From Chitinophagales bacterium (GTDB lineage Bacteria; Bacteroidota; Bacteroidia; Chitinophagales; Saprospiraceae): 64,000 bases of DNA. The notes under the pieces are model-generated. The model made no database searches and had not been told where the DNA came from. It saw only the letters and a program-made list of their open reading frames with translations. The position numbers were made by a program, and so were the translations under genes. The stretch's first letter is position 1, and each line of letters starts with the position of its first letter. The DNA lies in contig JAAFJY010000005.1 of the NCBI GenBank assembly GCA_013299105.1, positions 62,001-126,000 of the forward strand, given 5' to 3'. Positions 50,403 through 58,661 of this stretch are shown piece after piece.

Positions 50403-50410
50403 TATCTTTG
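50403..50410 (+). promoter_or_regulatory. Bacteroidota -7 element before the second histidine kinase gene
   Basis: TATCTTTG matches TAnnTTTG, about 80 bp before the ATG. No TTG is seen at the expected -33 position, consistent with a promoter that needs an activator. Confidence 0.4.
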
Positions 50411-50489
50411 GGTCTTCAAACTCAGGCATGTGGCTTGAAACCGGGTTCATACTTTTCAACCCTACAACTTTTCAACCTTTCAACTCAAA

Positions 50490-51803
50490 ATGAAAGACGT
50501 CATCATTCAGCGGGTTTTCCTCTTCGGGGTTTTGGCCATCCTCAGCATTGTGGCCCTGCAAACCTATTGGATGGTGACTACCTGGAACGCCAACGAGGAG
50601 GAATTCGACGAAAAGGCCCGCACTGCCCTGTACCGGGTGGCCTCCTCCTTGGCCGATTACCACAACCTGACCCTACCTGCCCGCAACCTGATCAAGCGCC
50701 GCAGCCAAAATTATTACGTGGTCAACATCGAAACCGAAATCAACCCCGAAGCCCTGGAGATTTTTCTACAAAAAGAATTACAAGCCAAGGACCTGACCCT
50801 CGATTTTGAGTACGCGGTGTTCGATTGCAGCAGCAAACAGATGGTATACGGCGATTACTGCGCCCACGAGGATGACAAGGGCAAAAAGGGCAAGGTCTCT
50901 AATTTGCCCCTCGACCCGGAGTTTACCTATTATTTTGGAGTGCGTTTCCCGACCCATTCCAATTTCCTGCTCGACCGGATGCAGGTGTCTTTTATCCTGA
51001 CAGGCATTCTGTTGATTACCGTTTTGTTTTTTGCCTATTCGCTTTGGGTCATTTTCAGCCAGCGCCGCTACTCGGAAATGCAGAAAGATTTCATCAACAA
51101 CATGACCCACGAGTTCAAAACGCCCCTTTCAACTATTCAAATCGCGGCGGACGTGTTTTTGAACAACCCCGCTGTGCAAGAAAACGCCCGCTTGCACCAA
51201 TATGCAGGCATCATCAAGGAGCAAAATACCCGCCTGAACCAACAAGTGGAGCGGGTTTTGCAAATCGCCCGTTTTGAACAGGACGATTTTGAGCTGCAAC
51301 GCGAGCCTGTCTTGATCCAAGAATTGATCCAAACGGTGGCGGGAAGCGCCATTTTGAGGGTCGACGAACGTCAGGGAAAACTGAACCTGGAACTCGACTC
51401 CAACGCGCCCTCCATCAATGCCGACCGTTTTCACCTGACCAACTTGCTGCACAGCTTGCTTGACAATGCGGTGAAATACTCCAAAAATGCGCCGCAAATC
51501 AACATCTACCTCCGGCAAAGCGAAAACCAGCTCAAACTGGCCATCCAAGACCAGGGTATTGGTATTCCGAAGGAGTTTCAGGCCAAAATTTTTGAAAAAT
51601 TTTACCGGGTGCCCACCGGCAACATCCACAACGTGAAGGGTTTTGGCCTGGGTTTGTACTACGTGCAACGCATTTGCCTGGCCCACGGCTGGAAAATCCG
51701 CCTAGAAAGCACGCCCGAAACAGGGACGACGTTTTATATTACCATGCCAAAACCGATTTCAAAACCACAAGCTGCTTATGAAGGCACACCTGCTGTACGT
51801 TGA
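50490..51803 (+). CDS. sensor histidine kinase (HisKA/HATPase_c), paralogue of the one at 2890
   Basis: A 437-residue membrane kinase with transmembrane segments at about 8-29 and 166-188 and a periplasmic region of about 135 residues (cysteines at 112 and 124). HisKA motif NNMTHEFKTPLSTIQ places the phosphoacceptor at His207. The ATPase domain has LLDNAVKYSKN, DQGIGIPKEFQAKIFEKFYR and GFGLGLYYVQ. No HAMP domain. The last 26 bases overlap the response regulator gene, so they are translationally coupled. The kinase core is close to that at 2890, while the sensor regions differ, indicating duplication and divergence of input. Confidence 0.93.
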   Translation: MKDVIIQRVFLFGVLAILSIVALQTYWMVTTWNANEEEFDEKARTALYRVASSLADYHNLTLPARNLIKRRSQNYYVVNIETEINPEALEIFLQKELQAKDLTLDFEYAVFDCSSKQMVYGDYCAHEDDKGKKGKVSNLPLDPEFTYYFGVRFPTHSNFLLDRMQVSFILTGILLITVLFFAYSLWVIFSQRRYSEMQKDFINNMTHEFKTPLSTIQIAADVFLNNPAVQENARLHQYAGIIKEQNTRLNQQVERVLQIARFEQDDFELQREPVLIQELIQTVAGSAILRVDERQGKLNLELDSNAPSINADRFHLTNLLHSLLDNAVKYSKNAPQINIYLRQSENQLKLAIQDQGIGIPKEFQAKIFEKFYRVPTGNIHNVKGFGLGLYYVQRICLAHGWKIRLESTPETGTTFYITMPKPISKPQAAYEGTPAVR

Positions 51804-52464
51804 GGATGATCTCAGTCTCAGTTTTGTAACCCGCGACAACCTGGAACTGCAAGGTTACCAGATCACCTGTTTTGACAACGGCCTGAAAGCGATGGAAGCA
51901 GTGCGCAGCCAGCGTTTTGACCTCTGTATTCTCGACGTAATGCTGCCTGATGCAGATGGTTTTGCCGTCGCCAAAGAGATTCGAAAATACGACCAGGAGG
52001 TGCCGATTTTGTTCTTGAGTGCCAAATCATTGAAGGAAGACCGCCTGCACGGCCTGACCATTGGCGGCGACGATTACCTCACCAAGCCCTTCAGTATCGA
52101 AGAATTGATCCTGAAAATCGAGATTTTCCTGCGCCGTCGCAAACTGAGCGTGGCCGAAGCCCCCAAAGTCATCAAGCTGGGAGTCTACGTTTTTGACCAT
52201 AGCAACCTAAGCCTGGAATACCAAGGCAAAATCAAGCGCCTCACCCAACGCGAAGCCGATTTGCTGCAATACCTGTTCGTGAACCGCAAGCAAGTGGTGC
52301 GCCGCTCCAGCATCCTTGAGCAATTGTGGGGCGAAGACGATTACTTTCTGGGCCGCAGCCTGGACGTGTTCATCTCGCGCCTGCGCAAGTACCTGCAAGA
52401 GGAACAAGGCATCCGCATTGAGAATGTACACGGGATCGGGTTTCAGTTTGTGTGCCCGGAGTGA
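51778..52464 (+). CDS. OmpR/PhoB-family response regulator, paralogue of the one at 4127
   Basis: A 228-residue regulator: receiver with YVEDDLSLSF, phosphoacceptor Asp53 in CILDVMLPD, FLSAKS switch and LTKPF; then a winged helix (about 130-226) with RLTQREADLLQYL and RSLDVFISRLRKYL. The gene overlaps the end of its partner kinase gene. The strong similarity to the regulator at 4127 in both domains suggests the two could bind similar operators, which fits the shared TGTTA repeats before both kinase genes. Confidence 0.94.
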   Translation: MKAHLLYVEDDLSLSFVTRDNLELQGYQITCFDNGLKAMEAVRSQRFDLCILDVMLPDADGFAVAKEIRKYDQEVPILFLSAKSLKEDRLHGLTIGGDDYLTKPFSIEELILKIEIFLRRRKLSVAEAPKVIKLGVYVFDHSNLSLEYQGKIKRLTQREADLLQYLFVNRKQVVRRSSILEQLWGEDDYFLGRSLDVFISRLRKYLQEEQGIRIENVHGIGFQFVCPE

Positions 52465-52536
52465 GGCGGCGCAGTTGAAATATTGAAATGTTGCAGAGAG
52501 GTGGCGAAATCAAAGTGAGCGAGGGGTTATTTTTTT

Positions 52537-52605
52537 ACATACGATAGACGAAATACGAAATACGACATATGACATATGATTGGGGGCTCGCTGGGAAGAT
52601 TTGGG
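52537..52605 (-). repeat. AGCGAGCC box with degenerate heptamer array (inverted)
   Basis: Reading leftward: CAAATCTTCCCAGCGAGCCC, then ATCATATGTCATATGTCGTATTTCGTATTTCGTCTATCGTATG. It is the inverted counterpart of the copies at 9344, 42183 and 56773. Confidence 0.65.
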
Positions 52606-52720
52606 GTGCCTCAATTTCACGTTTGTCCGGTTTGAGCTTTTTGGAATTTTTGACCTTTCGACCATAAAAAAATAAGCCCCCTCAGTGTACCCAATGAATC
52701 ATAGATCATGAATTTGTATG

Positions 52721-52970
52721 GTCAACGTCATGGTCAACGTCATGCTGGAAATCCGCAAGAATGGGTGTGTCGTGTGTAAGTGTGAGTTCGAGTGTGGGGG
52801 CTTCGAGCAGAATTTATCAACTCAGCTAATTGGAAATGGGGTTTATACACACTCACACCCAAACAAGCACACCCAAACCCAATTTTATCCGTGTGCTAAA
52901 AAATAGCACCGCGCAGCGAGGCACGCCTTGGCATGAGTCTGGCAAGCACCGCGCAGCGGGGCAATCAATT
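52721..52970 (+). repeat. composite dispersed repeat with GTGT-rich arms
   Basis: Contains GGTCAACGTCAT twice, CTGGAAATCCG as in the 7991 copy, then GTGTG-rich sequence (52763-52799), whose near complement CACACTCACACCC occurs at 52848-52860, and the palindromic CACCGCGCAGCGAGGC and CACCGCGCAGCGGGGC. Confidence 0.6.
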
Positions 52971-53025
52971 GCAAATTGGAATGGTCATTTGTAGCTCGTC
53001 ACCAATTCATCCGAGGCTACCCAAA

Positions 53026-53769
53026 TCAAGCATTCCGCACATGGCTAATCTGCCCTTCGCCCAAAATTGGCTGCCGACGCAGGCGCAGATAACATTGAAT
53101 CGTGGCCAAAACATCCTTTTCGCAGTACAATGAAATACGCTCGGTATCTTTTTCCTGCCAATAAACCCGGCCTACCATGCTGCCGTCGATGTCGTCTTTG
53201 GGCGAGGGAAAATCGAGCACCGCAGCCAGGGTTTTAAGCGAGGTATAGCTTTTGCGGTCGCCAAATTTCCACATTTCCATGGTGTCGATCAGGTGCAGGG
53301 TTTCCCAGGGTTTTTTGCCCTCCAGGTCGAGCAGGGCCGGAAAAGGCAGGTTGTTCACCACCATGCGCCGACAGATGTAAGGCACATCAAACTCCTTGAT
53401 GTTGTGGCCGCAGATGCCGTGTTTGGCGGGATTTTGGTAATATTGGTTCATCATTTCGCTGAAATCGAGCAAAATCTGGCGCTCATCGTCCCCGGCGAAA
53501 GACTTGAGGCGCACCCGCAGTTGCTTGTCGGCATCGCGATAAACCGCCCCTACCGAGATGCACATGATTTTGCCGTATTCCGCATAGATGGCGGCGCGGT
53601 CCACGTAAGAAGCAGCCAATGCTTCCTCGCTCAAGCCTTCTTCGGTTTTGACCAAAGACTCGGCTTTGTGCCGCCACAAGTCTTGGAATACTTCGGGCAC
53701 TTGGTCAAAAGTAGGGTAAGCACTGACCGTTTCGATGTCGAGAAAGAGGATATTGGCGATGTCTTGCAT
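53026..53769 (-). CDS. DnaQ-like 3'-5' exonuclease (DNA_pol_B_exo2 type)
   Basis: A 247-residue nuclease of the RNase H fold. The three exonuclease motifs are visible: Exo I LFLDIETVSAYP (about 8-19), Exo II GHNIKEFDVPYICRRM and Exo III YCEKDVLATIQCYLR, supplying the acidic metal ligands. Members are described as predicted 3'-5' exonucleases related to the proofreading domain of family B polymerases. I start at the ATG at 53769, directly before the first motif; the longer frame to 53838 adds 23 atypical residues. A TATTTTTG -7 match lies near 53873 on the minus strand. Specific role unknown. Confidence 0.9.
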   Translation of the reverse strand: MQDIANILFLDIETVSAYPTFDQVPEVFQDLWRHKAESLVKTEEGLSEEALAASYVDRAAIYAEYGKIMCISVGAVYRDADKQLRVRLKSFAGDDERQILLDFSEMMNQYYQNPAKHGICGHNIKEFDVPYICRRMVVNNLPFPALLDLEGKKPWETLHLIDTMEMWKFGDRKSYTSLKTLAAVLDFPSPKDDIDGSMVGRVYWQEKDTERISLYCEKDVLATIQCYLRLRRQPILGEGQISHVRNA

Positions 53770-54348
53770 GGTGTTGAGCTGCGTTGTGGTTTTGAAAGTT
53801 GGGGTGGCAACAAAATGAGTTGAGTAAGTCGCTATCACAACAATTTATTACATTTTAAAGTTCCTTGTAAAACAAAAATAGCAAAAATTTGGAGTGGGGC
53901 AAGGGCTTGGGTTTTGTGGTGCCTCGGATGATTGGCAACTTCGTTGTTCCGCTGCGCGGAGTTTACCTCGCTGCGCGAGGCTTTTTTTTGCACACGGATT
54001 ACACGGTTTACACGGATTTACACGGATTTACACGGATTGCCAGCGTGACATTAACCGTGATTTTACAGCTCGTGCAACTTGCTGAAAAAGGCAGGTTTTG
54101 GGACTCACAATGCGTCAGGAGACGCGCCTGGGTACGTCCCCGTCGGGAGACGATCGGGTTTGGGTGTGCAAGTGTGGGTATGGGTGTGTGTGGGCTTTGC
54201 GCTGAATCTTTGGGCTCAAGCTGCGGGAGCTGGGTTTCGCTCTCAATGCGCCAGCGGAGGAGCGCTGGGTCAAGGTCTAGTTGGCAATCCGTGAAAATCC
54301 GTCTCATCCGTTTCATCCGTGTTCCTAACCAAGGGCCGCGCAGCGGAC
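53770..54348. other. repeat-rich intergenic region
   Basis: No gene is recognised. It holds CGCTGCGCGG/CTCGCTGCGCGAGGC palindromes (53950-53982), a tandem ACACGGATT array (53992-54040), a GTGTGGGT-rich stretch (54166-54200) and a second ATCCGT module (54283-54355). Confidence 0.6.
53947..54045 (+). repeat. GC-rich palindromes and tandem ACACGGATT array
   Basis: CTCGCTGCGCGAGG forms a tight palindrome before TTTTTTTTG. ACACGGATT, ACACGGTTT, ACACGGATTT, ACACGGATTT and ACACGGATT follow in tandem with a period of 9-10 bp. This is the complement of the ATCCGT units seen at 8024 and 54283. Confidence 0.65.
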
Positions 54349-54355
54349 CTAATCA
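54283..54355 (+). repeat. composite dispersed repeat (ATCCGT run plus GC-rich palindrome)
   Basis: Four ATCCGT/TCCGT units, GTTCCTAACCAAG, then GGCCGCGCAGCGGACC. The order of modules matches 8010-8090. It ends at the stop codon of purU. Confidence 0.65.
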
Positions 54356-55191
54356 AACACAATCGTCTTGTTCCCCACCACCGCTACTTTGTCGCTGAAA
54401 ACCAGCTTCAGGGCGCGGGCCAGCACGATTTTTTCCACGTCCTTGCCGCTCTGGATCATGTCCTGGATCGAGAAAGTATGGTCCACAGGGATGACGTTTT
54501 GCACCAGGATGGGGCCTTCGTCGAGGTCGTTGTTGACGAAGTGCGCGGTGGCACCGATGATTTTCACCCCACGCTCATAAGCCTGCCGATAAGGGCTGGC
54601 CCCGATGAAAGCAGGCAAAAACGAGTGGTGGATATTGATGATGCGATGGGGAAAATGCTTCACAAAATCGGCAGAAAGGATGCGCATGTACTTGGCGAGC
54701 ACCACGTATTCGGGGTTGTAGCGCATGGCTACTTCGAGCACTTCTTTTTCGTGCTGTTCGCGGCTTTTGCCTTCGTGTGAGATGAGGTGAAAATTGACCC
54801 CAAACTGGTGGGTAAAAGACTTCAAAGTTTCGTGGTTGCCGATGACCGCGAGGATATTGGCGTTCAGCTCGTCGAATTGGTGCCGGACCAACAGTTCGCC
54901 CAGGCAATGCTGCTCCTTGGTAACCAAGACCACGATGTTTTTCTTTTCGCGGCGCGAAAGGGTCACATGGGCATCGGCAGGCAAAACCTCGGCCAATTCA
55001 CTGAGGATAGCCTTTTCGTCCACCGCCCCGGAGAAGGTGGTACGCATGAAAAAGCGCTCTTGCTCACGCTCCACAAACTCTTGATTGCCAATGATGTTCA
55101 CATTTTGGCGGTACAAAACGCCAGTCACTTGGTGTACCAAACCCTTTTGGTCGGCGCAATCGATCAACAATACAGAAGAGGGTTGTTCCAT
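54349..55191 (-). CDS. purU: formyltetrahydrofolate deformylase
   Basis: A 280-residue enzyme that hydrolyses 10-formyl-THF to formate and THF, balancing the one-carbon pool. The N-terminal ACT domain (about 5-80) begins VLLIDCADQKGLVHQVTG. The formyltransferase-like catalytic domain contains VLAKYMRILS, INIHHSFLPAFIGASPY with the catalytic His, and GATAHFVNNDLDEGPIL with the catalytic Asp. Length is normal for PurU. The ATG at 55191 is used; the frame extends upstream but would place 28 unrelated residues ahead of the ACT domain and cover a -7 element. Confidence 0.95.
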   Translation of the reverse strand: MEQPSSVLLIDCADQKGLVHQVTGVLYRQNVNIIGNQEFVEREQERFFMRTTFSGAVDEKAILSELAEVLPADAHVTLSRREKKNIVVLVTKEQHCLGELLVRHQFDELNANILAVIGNHETLKSFTHQFGVNFHLISHEGKSREQHEKEVLEVAMRYNPEYVVLAKYMRILSADFVKHFPHRIINIHHSFLPAFIGASPYRQAYERGVKIIGATAHFVNNDLDEGPILVQNVIPVDHTFSIQDMIQSGKDVEKIVLARALKLVFSDKVAVVGNKTIVFD

Positions 55192-55214
55192 GCTGGATGG
55201 GATTTTTTTCGGGG

Positions 55215-55222
55215 CAAAGATA
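55215..55222 (-). promoter_or_regulatory. Bacteroidota -7 element before purU
   Basis: The minus strand reads TATCTTTG, matching TAnnTTTG, 23 bp before the ATG. Confidence 0.45.
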
Positions 55223-55351
55223 GGGAATTGGGGGAAATTGGTGTTCGGGAAAAAGCCAATCATCCCAATTTGCAACTGCCTTGCATTGCTTCATGCGGAA
55301 TGCAATACAGCAAGCAAGACAATTTTTGGAACTAGAGATATTGTCTTTACC

Positions 55352-55390
55352 AAAAAGGGCCTCCCCGCAAACACGGAGAGGCCCTTTTTT
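55352..55390 (-). terminator. rho-independent terminator after the LysM gene
   Basis: AAAAAGGGCCTC pairs with GAGGCCCTTTTTT across the short loop CCCGCAAACACGGA, which can itself add CCG-CGG pairs. T-runs occur on both strands; the LysM gene ends 18 bp to the right. Confidence 0.85.
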
Positions 55391-55407
55391 ATGGATCAAG
55401 CTCAATC

Positions 55408-55803
55408 TCAAGGAGCAGGAATCACCAACACCTGGCCGACCTTGATCATGTCAGGATCGCTCAAGATATCGCGGTTTGCTTCGAAGATTTTCTTGTAGTC
55501 AGCAGCATTGTCCAGGTAATGCTTGGCAATTTTGCCCAAAGTATCACCAGAAACCACGGTATGGCGGTGAAAAACACTGCTGTCAGCAACTGAAATGTTC
55601 GCTTTGATTTCCGCAGGAGCGGCAGCTTCCTTGTCCAAGCCATTGATTGACTTGAATTTGTCCCAAATCAAGTTGCGCTCATAAGGAGTGGCTACTTCAC
55701 CATTGAAAACGAGTTCGCCGTTTTCTTCGTGAAAATTCTCCATTTTAGCGTCCAGTGATTTGGCGAGGTCCAACGCAGGCTGATACTTGTCTTTTAGTGA
55801 CAT
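55408..55803 (-). CDS. small LysM-domain protein (Kbp/YgaU-like)
   Basis: A 131-residue protein without a signal peptide. The N-terminal half (MSLKDKYQPALDLAKSLDAK, then VFNGEVATPYERNLIWDKFK) resembles a small BON-like fold. The C-terminal LysM domain (about 82-130) reads HTVVSGDTLGKIAKHYLDNA and ends IKVGQVLVIPAP. The arrangement matches E. coli Kbp (YgaU), a cytoplasmic potassium-binding protein; whether this one binds potassium is an inference. I start at ATG 55803, since the longer frame runs through family-2 copy B. Confidence 0.88.
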   Translation of the reverse strand: MSLKDKYQPALDLAKSLDAKMENFHEENGELVFNGEVATPYERNLIWDKFKSINGLDKEAAAPAEIKANISVADSSVFHRHTVVSGDTLGKIAKHYLDNAADYKKIFEANRDILSDPDMIKVGQVLVIPAP

Positions 55804-55874
55804 GTTGTTTTGGTTTTTGTGAGGTAATGTTTTTTCTACGCGGCAAATATGGGCAATTTTGAGCGAACTAAATT

Positions 55875-56036
55875 GTAAATGTTTAAGTCGTTCGCATTTC
55901 GGCCAAAAAAGGGCGTTTTTCCGTGATTCTTCGCCTCTTTTTGTGAAGGTAGCCCCGGCTAATCCACAAAAAGTAGGCTCGGCTGACGAAAAACCGTCAT
56001 CTTTTTTGTCTCGAAACCACTGACCTAAAATTTTAC
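55875..56036 (-). repeat. MITE-like hairpin element, family 2, copy B
   Basis: 162 bp with ends GTAAATGTTTAAGTCG and CACTGACCTAAAATTTTAC. Flanks match copies A and C (TTTCGGCCAAAAAAGG, CGTCATCTTTTTTGTCTCGA), but the apical part differs: TTTTTGTG with CACAAAAA, and AGCCCCGGCT at the tip. It lies in the divergent region of the LysM and DinB genes. Confidence 0.85.
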
Positions 56037-56106
56037 CTAAAGTTATTTTTTCGTGAGCATCAACCAAAGTAGCATATGGACCGTTTTTCAAATAAACACC
56101 CAAGCA

Positions 56107-56676
56107 ATGCCTAATTACCTCTCCGACGCCATCGGCCAATTTGAGTACTACAAAATGCTAGGCGACAAGACCTTTGCCCAACTGAGCGACGAGCAATTGT
56201 TTTGGCAAGCCAATGCCGATAGCAACAGCATCGCTACCATCGTCAAACACCTGTGGGGGAACATGCTTTCGCGCTGGACCGATTTTTTGAACAGCGATGG
56301 CGAAAAAGAATGGCGCAACCGCGAGGCTGAATTTGACAACGACATCCAAACCCGGGCCGAAATGCTCGAAAAATGGGAAGCGGGCTGGTCCTGCCTGCTC
56401 AACACCCTGCGCTCCCTGAGCGAAGCTGATTTAGCACGCAACATTTACATTCGCAACCAGGGCCACACCGTCACCCAGGCCATCAATCGGCAGTTGGCGC
56501 ATTATCCTTACCATGTGGGGCAAATCGTTTTTTTGGGAAAAATACTCTGCGGGGGCAATTGGCAGTCGCTTTCGATCCCACGCGGCGGATCTCAAGCCTT
56601 CAACGCGGAAAAATTTGCCCGCGAAAAAGAACAAGGCAGTTTTTTGGAGGTGATGAAGAAGGAGGGGGAACTTTGA
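56107..56676 (+). CDS. DinB/DUF1572-family protein
   Basis: A 189-residue four-helix-bundle protein of the DinB/YfiT superfamily, DUF1572 type. The putative metal-binding His residues are in ATIVKHLWGNMLSRW and in QLAHYPYHVGQIVFLGKIL; QLFWQANADSNSIA precedes the first. Many members are metal-dependent thiol transferases or of unknown function. The ATG at 56107 is chosen because the family begins directly there (MPNYLSDAIGQFEYYKMLG); upstream in-frame sequence adds 18 unrelated residues and approaches family-2 copy B. Confidence 0.9.
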   Translation: MPNYLSDAIGQFEYYKMLGDKTFAQLSDEQLFWQANADSNSIATIVKHLWGNMLSRWTDFLNSDGEKEWRNREAEFDNDIQTRAEMLEKWEAGWSCLLNTLRSLSEADLARNIYIRNQGHTVTQAINRQLAHYPYHVGQIVFLGKILCGGNWQSLSIPRGGSQAFNAEKFAREKEQGSFLEVMKKEGEL

Positions 56677-56725
56677 GTTATGGGTTATGAATGATGAGTT
56701 ATGAGTTGGGCTCGCTGGTAATGTG
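56675..56725 (+). repeat. TTATGGG microsatellite plus AGCGAGCC box (inverted)
   Basis: GAGTTATGGGTTATGAATGATGAGTTATGAG followed by GGGCTCGCTGG. The same pair of modules occurs at 39050-39095. Confidence 0.6.
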
Positions 56726-56772
56726 AGCCTACATCACCCCCACCCCGTGCAAACCGATGCCCAACCTGACTC

Positions 56773-56838
56773 CAAATCTTCCCAGCGAGCCCCCAAATCA
56801 CATGTCGTCTATCGTCTTTCGTCTATCGTATGTAAAAA
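56773..56838 (+). repeat. AGCGAGCC box plus TATCGTC/TCGTATG array
   Basis: AAATCTTCCCAGCGAGCCC, then CATGTCGTCTATCGTCTTTCGTCTATCGTATGTA. It faces the inverted box at 56709, about 70 bp away. Confidence 0.65.
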
Positions 56839-56930
56839 AACAAGCTTCCTGGTCCCAGAATTCCTGTTCAATCAAACCATTTTCCCGTCACTGCGTTATC
56901 CATCTTCATCCAATATCATCCTTCTTCACC

Positions 56931-58496
56931 ATGGAAAAAACCCTGGATACCGCCACCATTCGTCATCGCACCGCCAATTTGTTGTCAGCCCTGGGCAAAG
57001 GCTTGTATGAGCGTGAAGAAGCCCTGAATTTGGCTTTGCTCAGCGCCTTGGCGGGCGAGAGTATTTTCCTGCTCGGCCCTCCGGGAGTAGGCAAAAGCCT
57101 GGTGGCAAGGCGGCTCAAAAACGCTTTTCGCGACGGGGTGTCTTTTGAGTACCTGATGAGTAAATTCAGCACCCCTGATGAGGTATTCGGCCCCGTGTCG
57201 ATCCGCAAACTCAAGGACGAAGACAAGTACGAGCGCCAAACCGAGCGCTACCTGCCCGGCGCGAATGTGGTTTTCTTGGATGAAATCTGGAAGGCTGGAC
57301 CCGCGATCCAAAACGCGCTCTTGACCATTTTGAACGAAAAAATTTACCGCAACGGCGACCAAGACTTGCGCGTAAACCTGCGCGGCATCCTCACCGCCTC
57401 GAACGAACTACCCCCTCGAAATGCCAGCCTGGATCCCATTTGGGACCGCTTTTTGCTGCGCCTTGAAATGGGCAATATCCGCCAGTACCGCAATTTTTTG
57501 AACATGATTGTGGATACGGAAGAACTATTGGATACGCAAATTCCCGCAGAATTGGCCTTTGGTGAGGCCGAACTGGCGGACATGGACCTGCAAATCAGCG
57601 AAATTGACGTGCCTGCGGAGGTTTTGAACACCATCCAGGTGATCAAAATGCGCATCGACGAGCACAATACCCGGCCCAACAACCAAGACAACCTCATTCC
57701 CGTGCACGATCGGCGCTGGAAAAAAATCGTTAGGCTGCTGCGCACCAGTGCTTTTTTGAATGGCCGACCAAAAGTAGACTTGATGGACTGTTTTTTGATG
57801 CTCCATTGCCTGTGGTCCAACCCTGAGCAAAAAGACCTGCTGCAAGAACTCGTCAGCGATGCCATCCGCAAGCACGGTTATACCCAAGCCGTCAACCTGG
57901 GCATGATCAAAACCGAAGTCGAAGATTTTGAAAAAGAAGTACTCGAAGAAATACAAGTCAAACGCCAAGTAGCCGAAGAACAACTGATGGTGGTGCAAGA
58001 AGACTACTACGAGCTCATCAAGGAAGAACAGCATTTTGAGGGCTTGCTCATCCCGGTCAAGCAATTCCGCCAATTGACTTTGGATGAAGCACAAGTGACC
58101 AATTTTTACGACCAAAACCTCAACCTGGTCAATCGCTTACGCAGCAAAAAAGGGGCTGATGAATTCAGCATCGAAGTCTTGCACAACGACCGCACCTTCA
58201 CCTATCCTTTGCGTACCAAAAAAGGAGAAAAAACCGAGATCATTTTCAAAAAACCACACCCTCTGGTGCAGCGATTTTGGGAAGAGCGCCTGGGCCAAAT
58301 CCGCACTTACCTCGACAAGCAAGTGCAACACCTAAACGAACACGCCCCCAGCGAAATGGAATACCTGGAGCAAAACCTGTTTGTAGACGCCCAATACGCC
58401 GAAATCGTGAAGCACAACTGGCGTGAGGTGCAGGAAGCGCTGAAAAGGCTGGGCTTGCAATTGGAGAAAATCCAGTTTTTGTATGAGCGGGGGTGA
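56931..58496 (+). CDS. MoxR-family AAA+ ATPase, RavA-like
   Basis: A 521-residue protein. The AAA+ module has Walker A GPPGVGKS (49-56), EYLMSKFSTPDEVFGP, Walker B NVVFLDEIWKAGP (about 112-124), sensor 1 ILTASNELPPRN and a sensor-2 region. The long C-terminal part includes a coiled coil (about 320-360) and a RavA-like middle. MoxR ATPases act as chaperones for metal or redox proteins, usually with a VWA-domain partner such as ViaA. None is adjacent here, which is unusual. The start ATG at 56931 follows a repeat array; the longer frame reads through that repeat. Confidence 0.9.
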   Translation: MEKTLDTATIRHRTANLLSALGKGLYEREEALNLALLSALAGESIFLLGPPGVGKSLVARRLKNAFRDGVSFEYLMSKFSTPDEVFGPVSIRKLKDEDKYERQTERYLPGANVVFLDEIWKAGPAIQNALLTILNEKIYRNGDQDLRVNLRGILTASNELPPRNASLDPIWDRFLLRLEMGNIRQYRNFLNMIVDTEELLDTQIPAELAFGEAELADMDLQISEIDVPAEVLNTIQVIKMRIDEHNTRPNNQDNLIPVHDRRWKKIVRLLRTSAFLNGRPKVDLMDCFLMLHCLWSNPEQKDLLQELVSDAIRKHGYTQAVNLGMIKTEVEDFEKEVLEEIQVKRQVAEEQLMVVQEDYYELIKEEQHFEGLLIPVKQFRQLTLDEAQVTNFYDQNLNLVNRLRSKKGADEFSIEVLHNDRTFTYPLRTKKGEKTEIIFKKPHPLVQRFWEERLGQIRTYLDKQVQHLNEHAPSEMEYLEQNLFVDAQYAEIVKHNWREVQEALKRLGLQLEKIQFLYERG

Positions 58497-58661
58497 GGTA
58501 GGGGCCACTACAATGGTTTTAGGTTTCAATCAAAATCAAGCATTCATTCACCAAGTATATAGACATTTATTTTGTTTCCTAACCCACTAGGCTGGCAAAT
58601 TAGCGCTGACTTTTCATCACGTATCATTTGTTTGCAAAACCTAGCATTTCAAAATTTTCAC

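Larger units (their letters stand above)
52465..53025. other. repeat-rich intergenic region
   Basis: No gene is seen. Left to right: an AGCGAGCC-type box with a degenerate heptamer array (52537-52605), GTCAACGTCATG duplicated near 52721-52744, GTGTG-rich sequence and its near complement (52762-52875), and two copies of ACCGCGCAGCG-GGC-like palindromes (52908 and 52948). Confidence 0.6.

Noticed and set aside
53992-54040. ACACGGATT tandem array considered as iterons of a replication origin
   Set aside because: No replication initiator gene or DnaA-box cluster is nearby, and the same unit occurs in other intergenic repeats.
55804-56139. N-terminal extension of the LysM protein
   Set aside because: The frame runs through the family-2 hairpin element and the divergent promoter region; the known family starts at the ATG at 55803.
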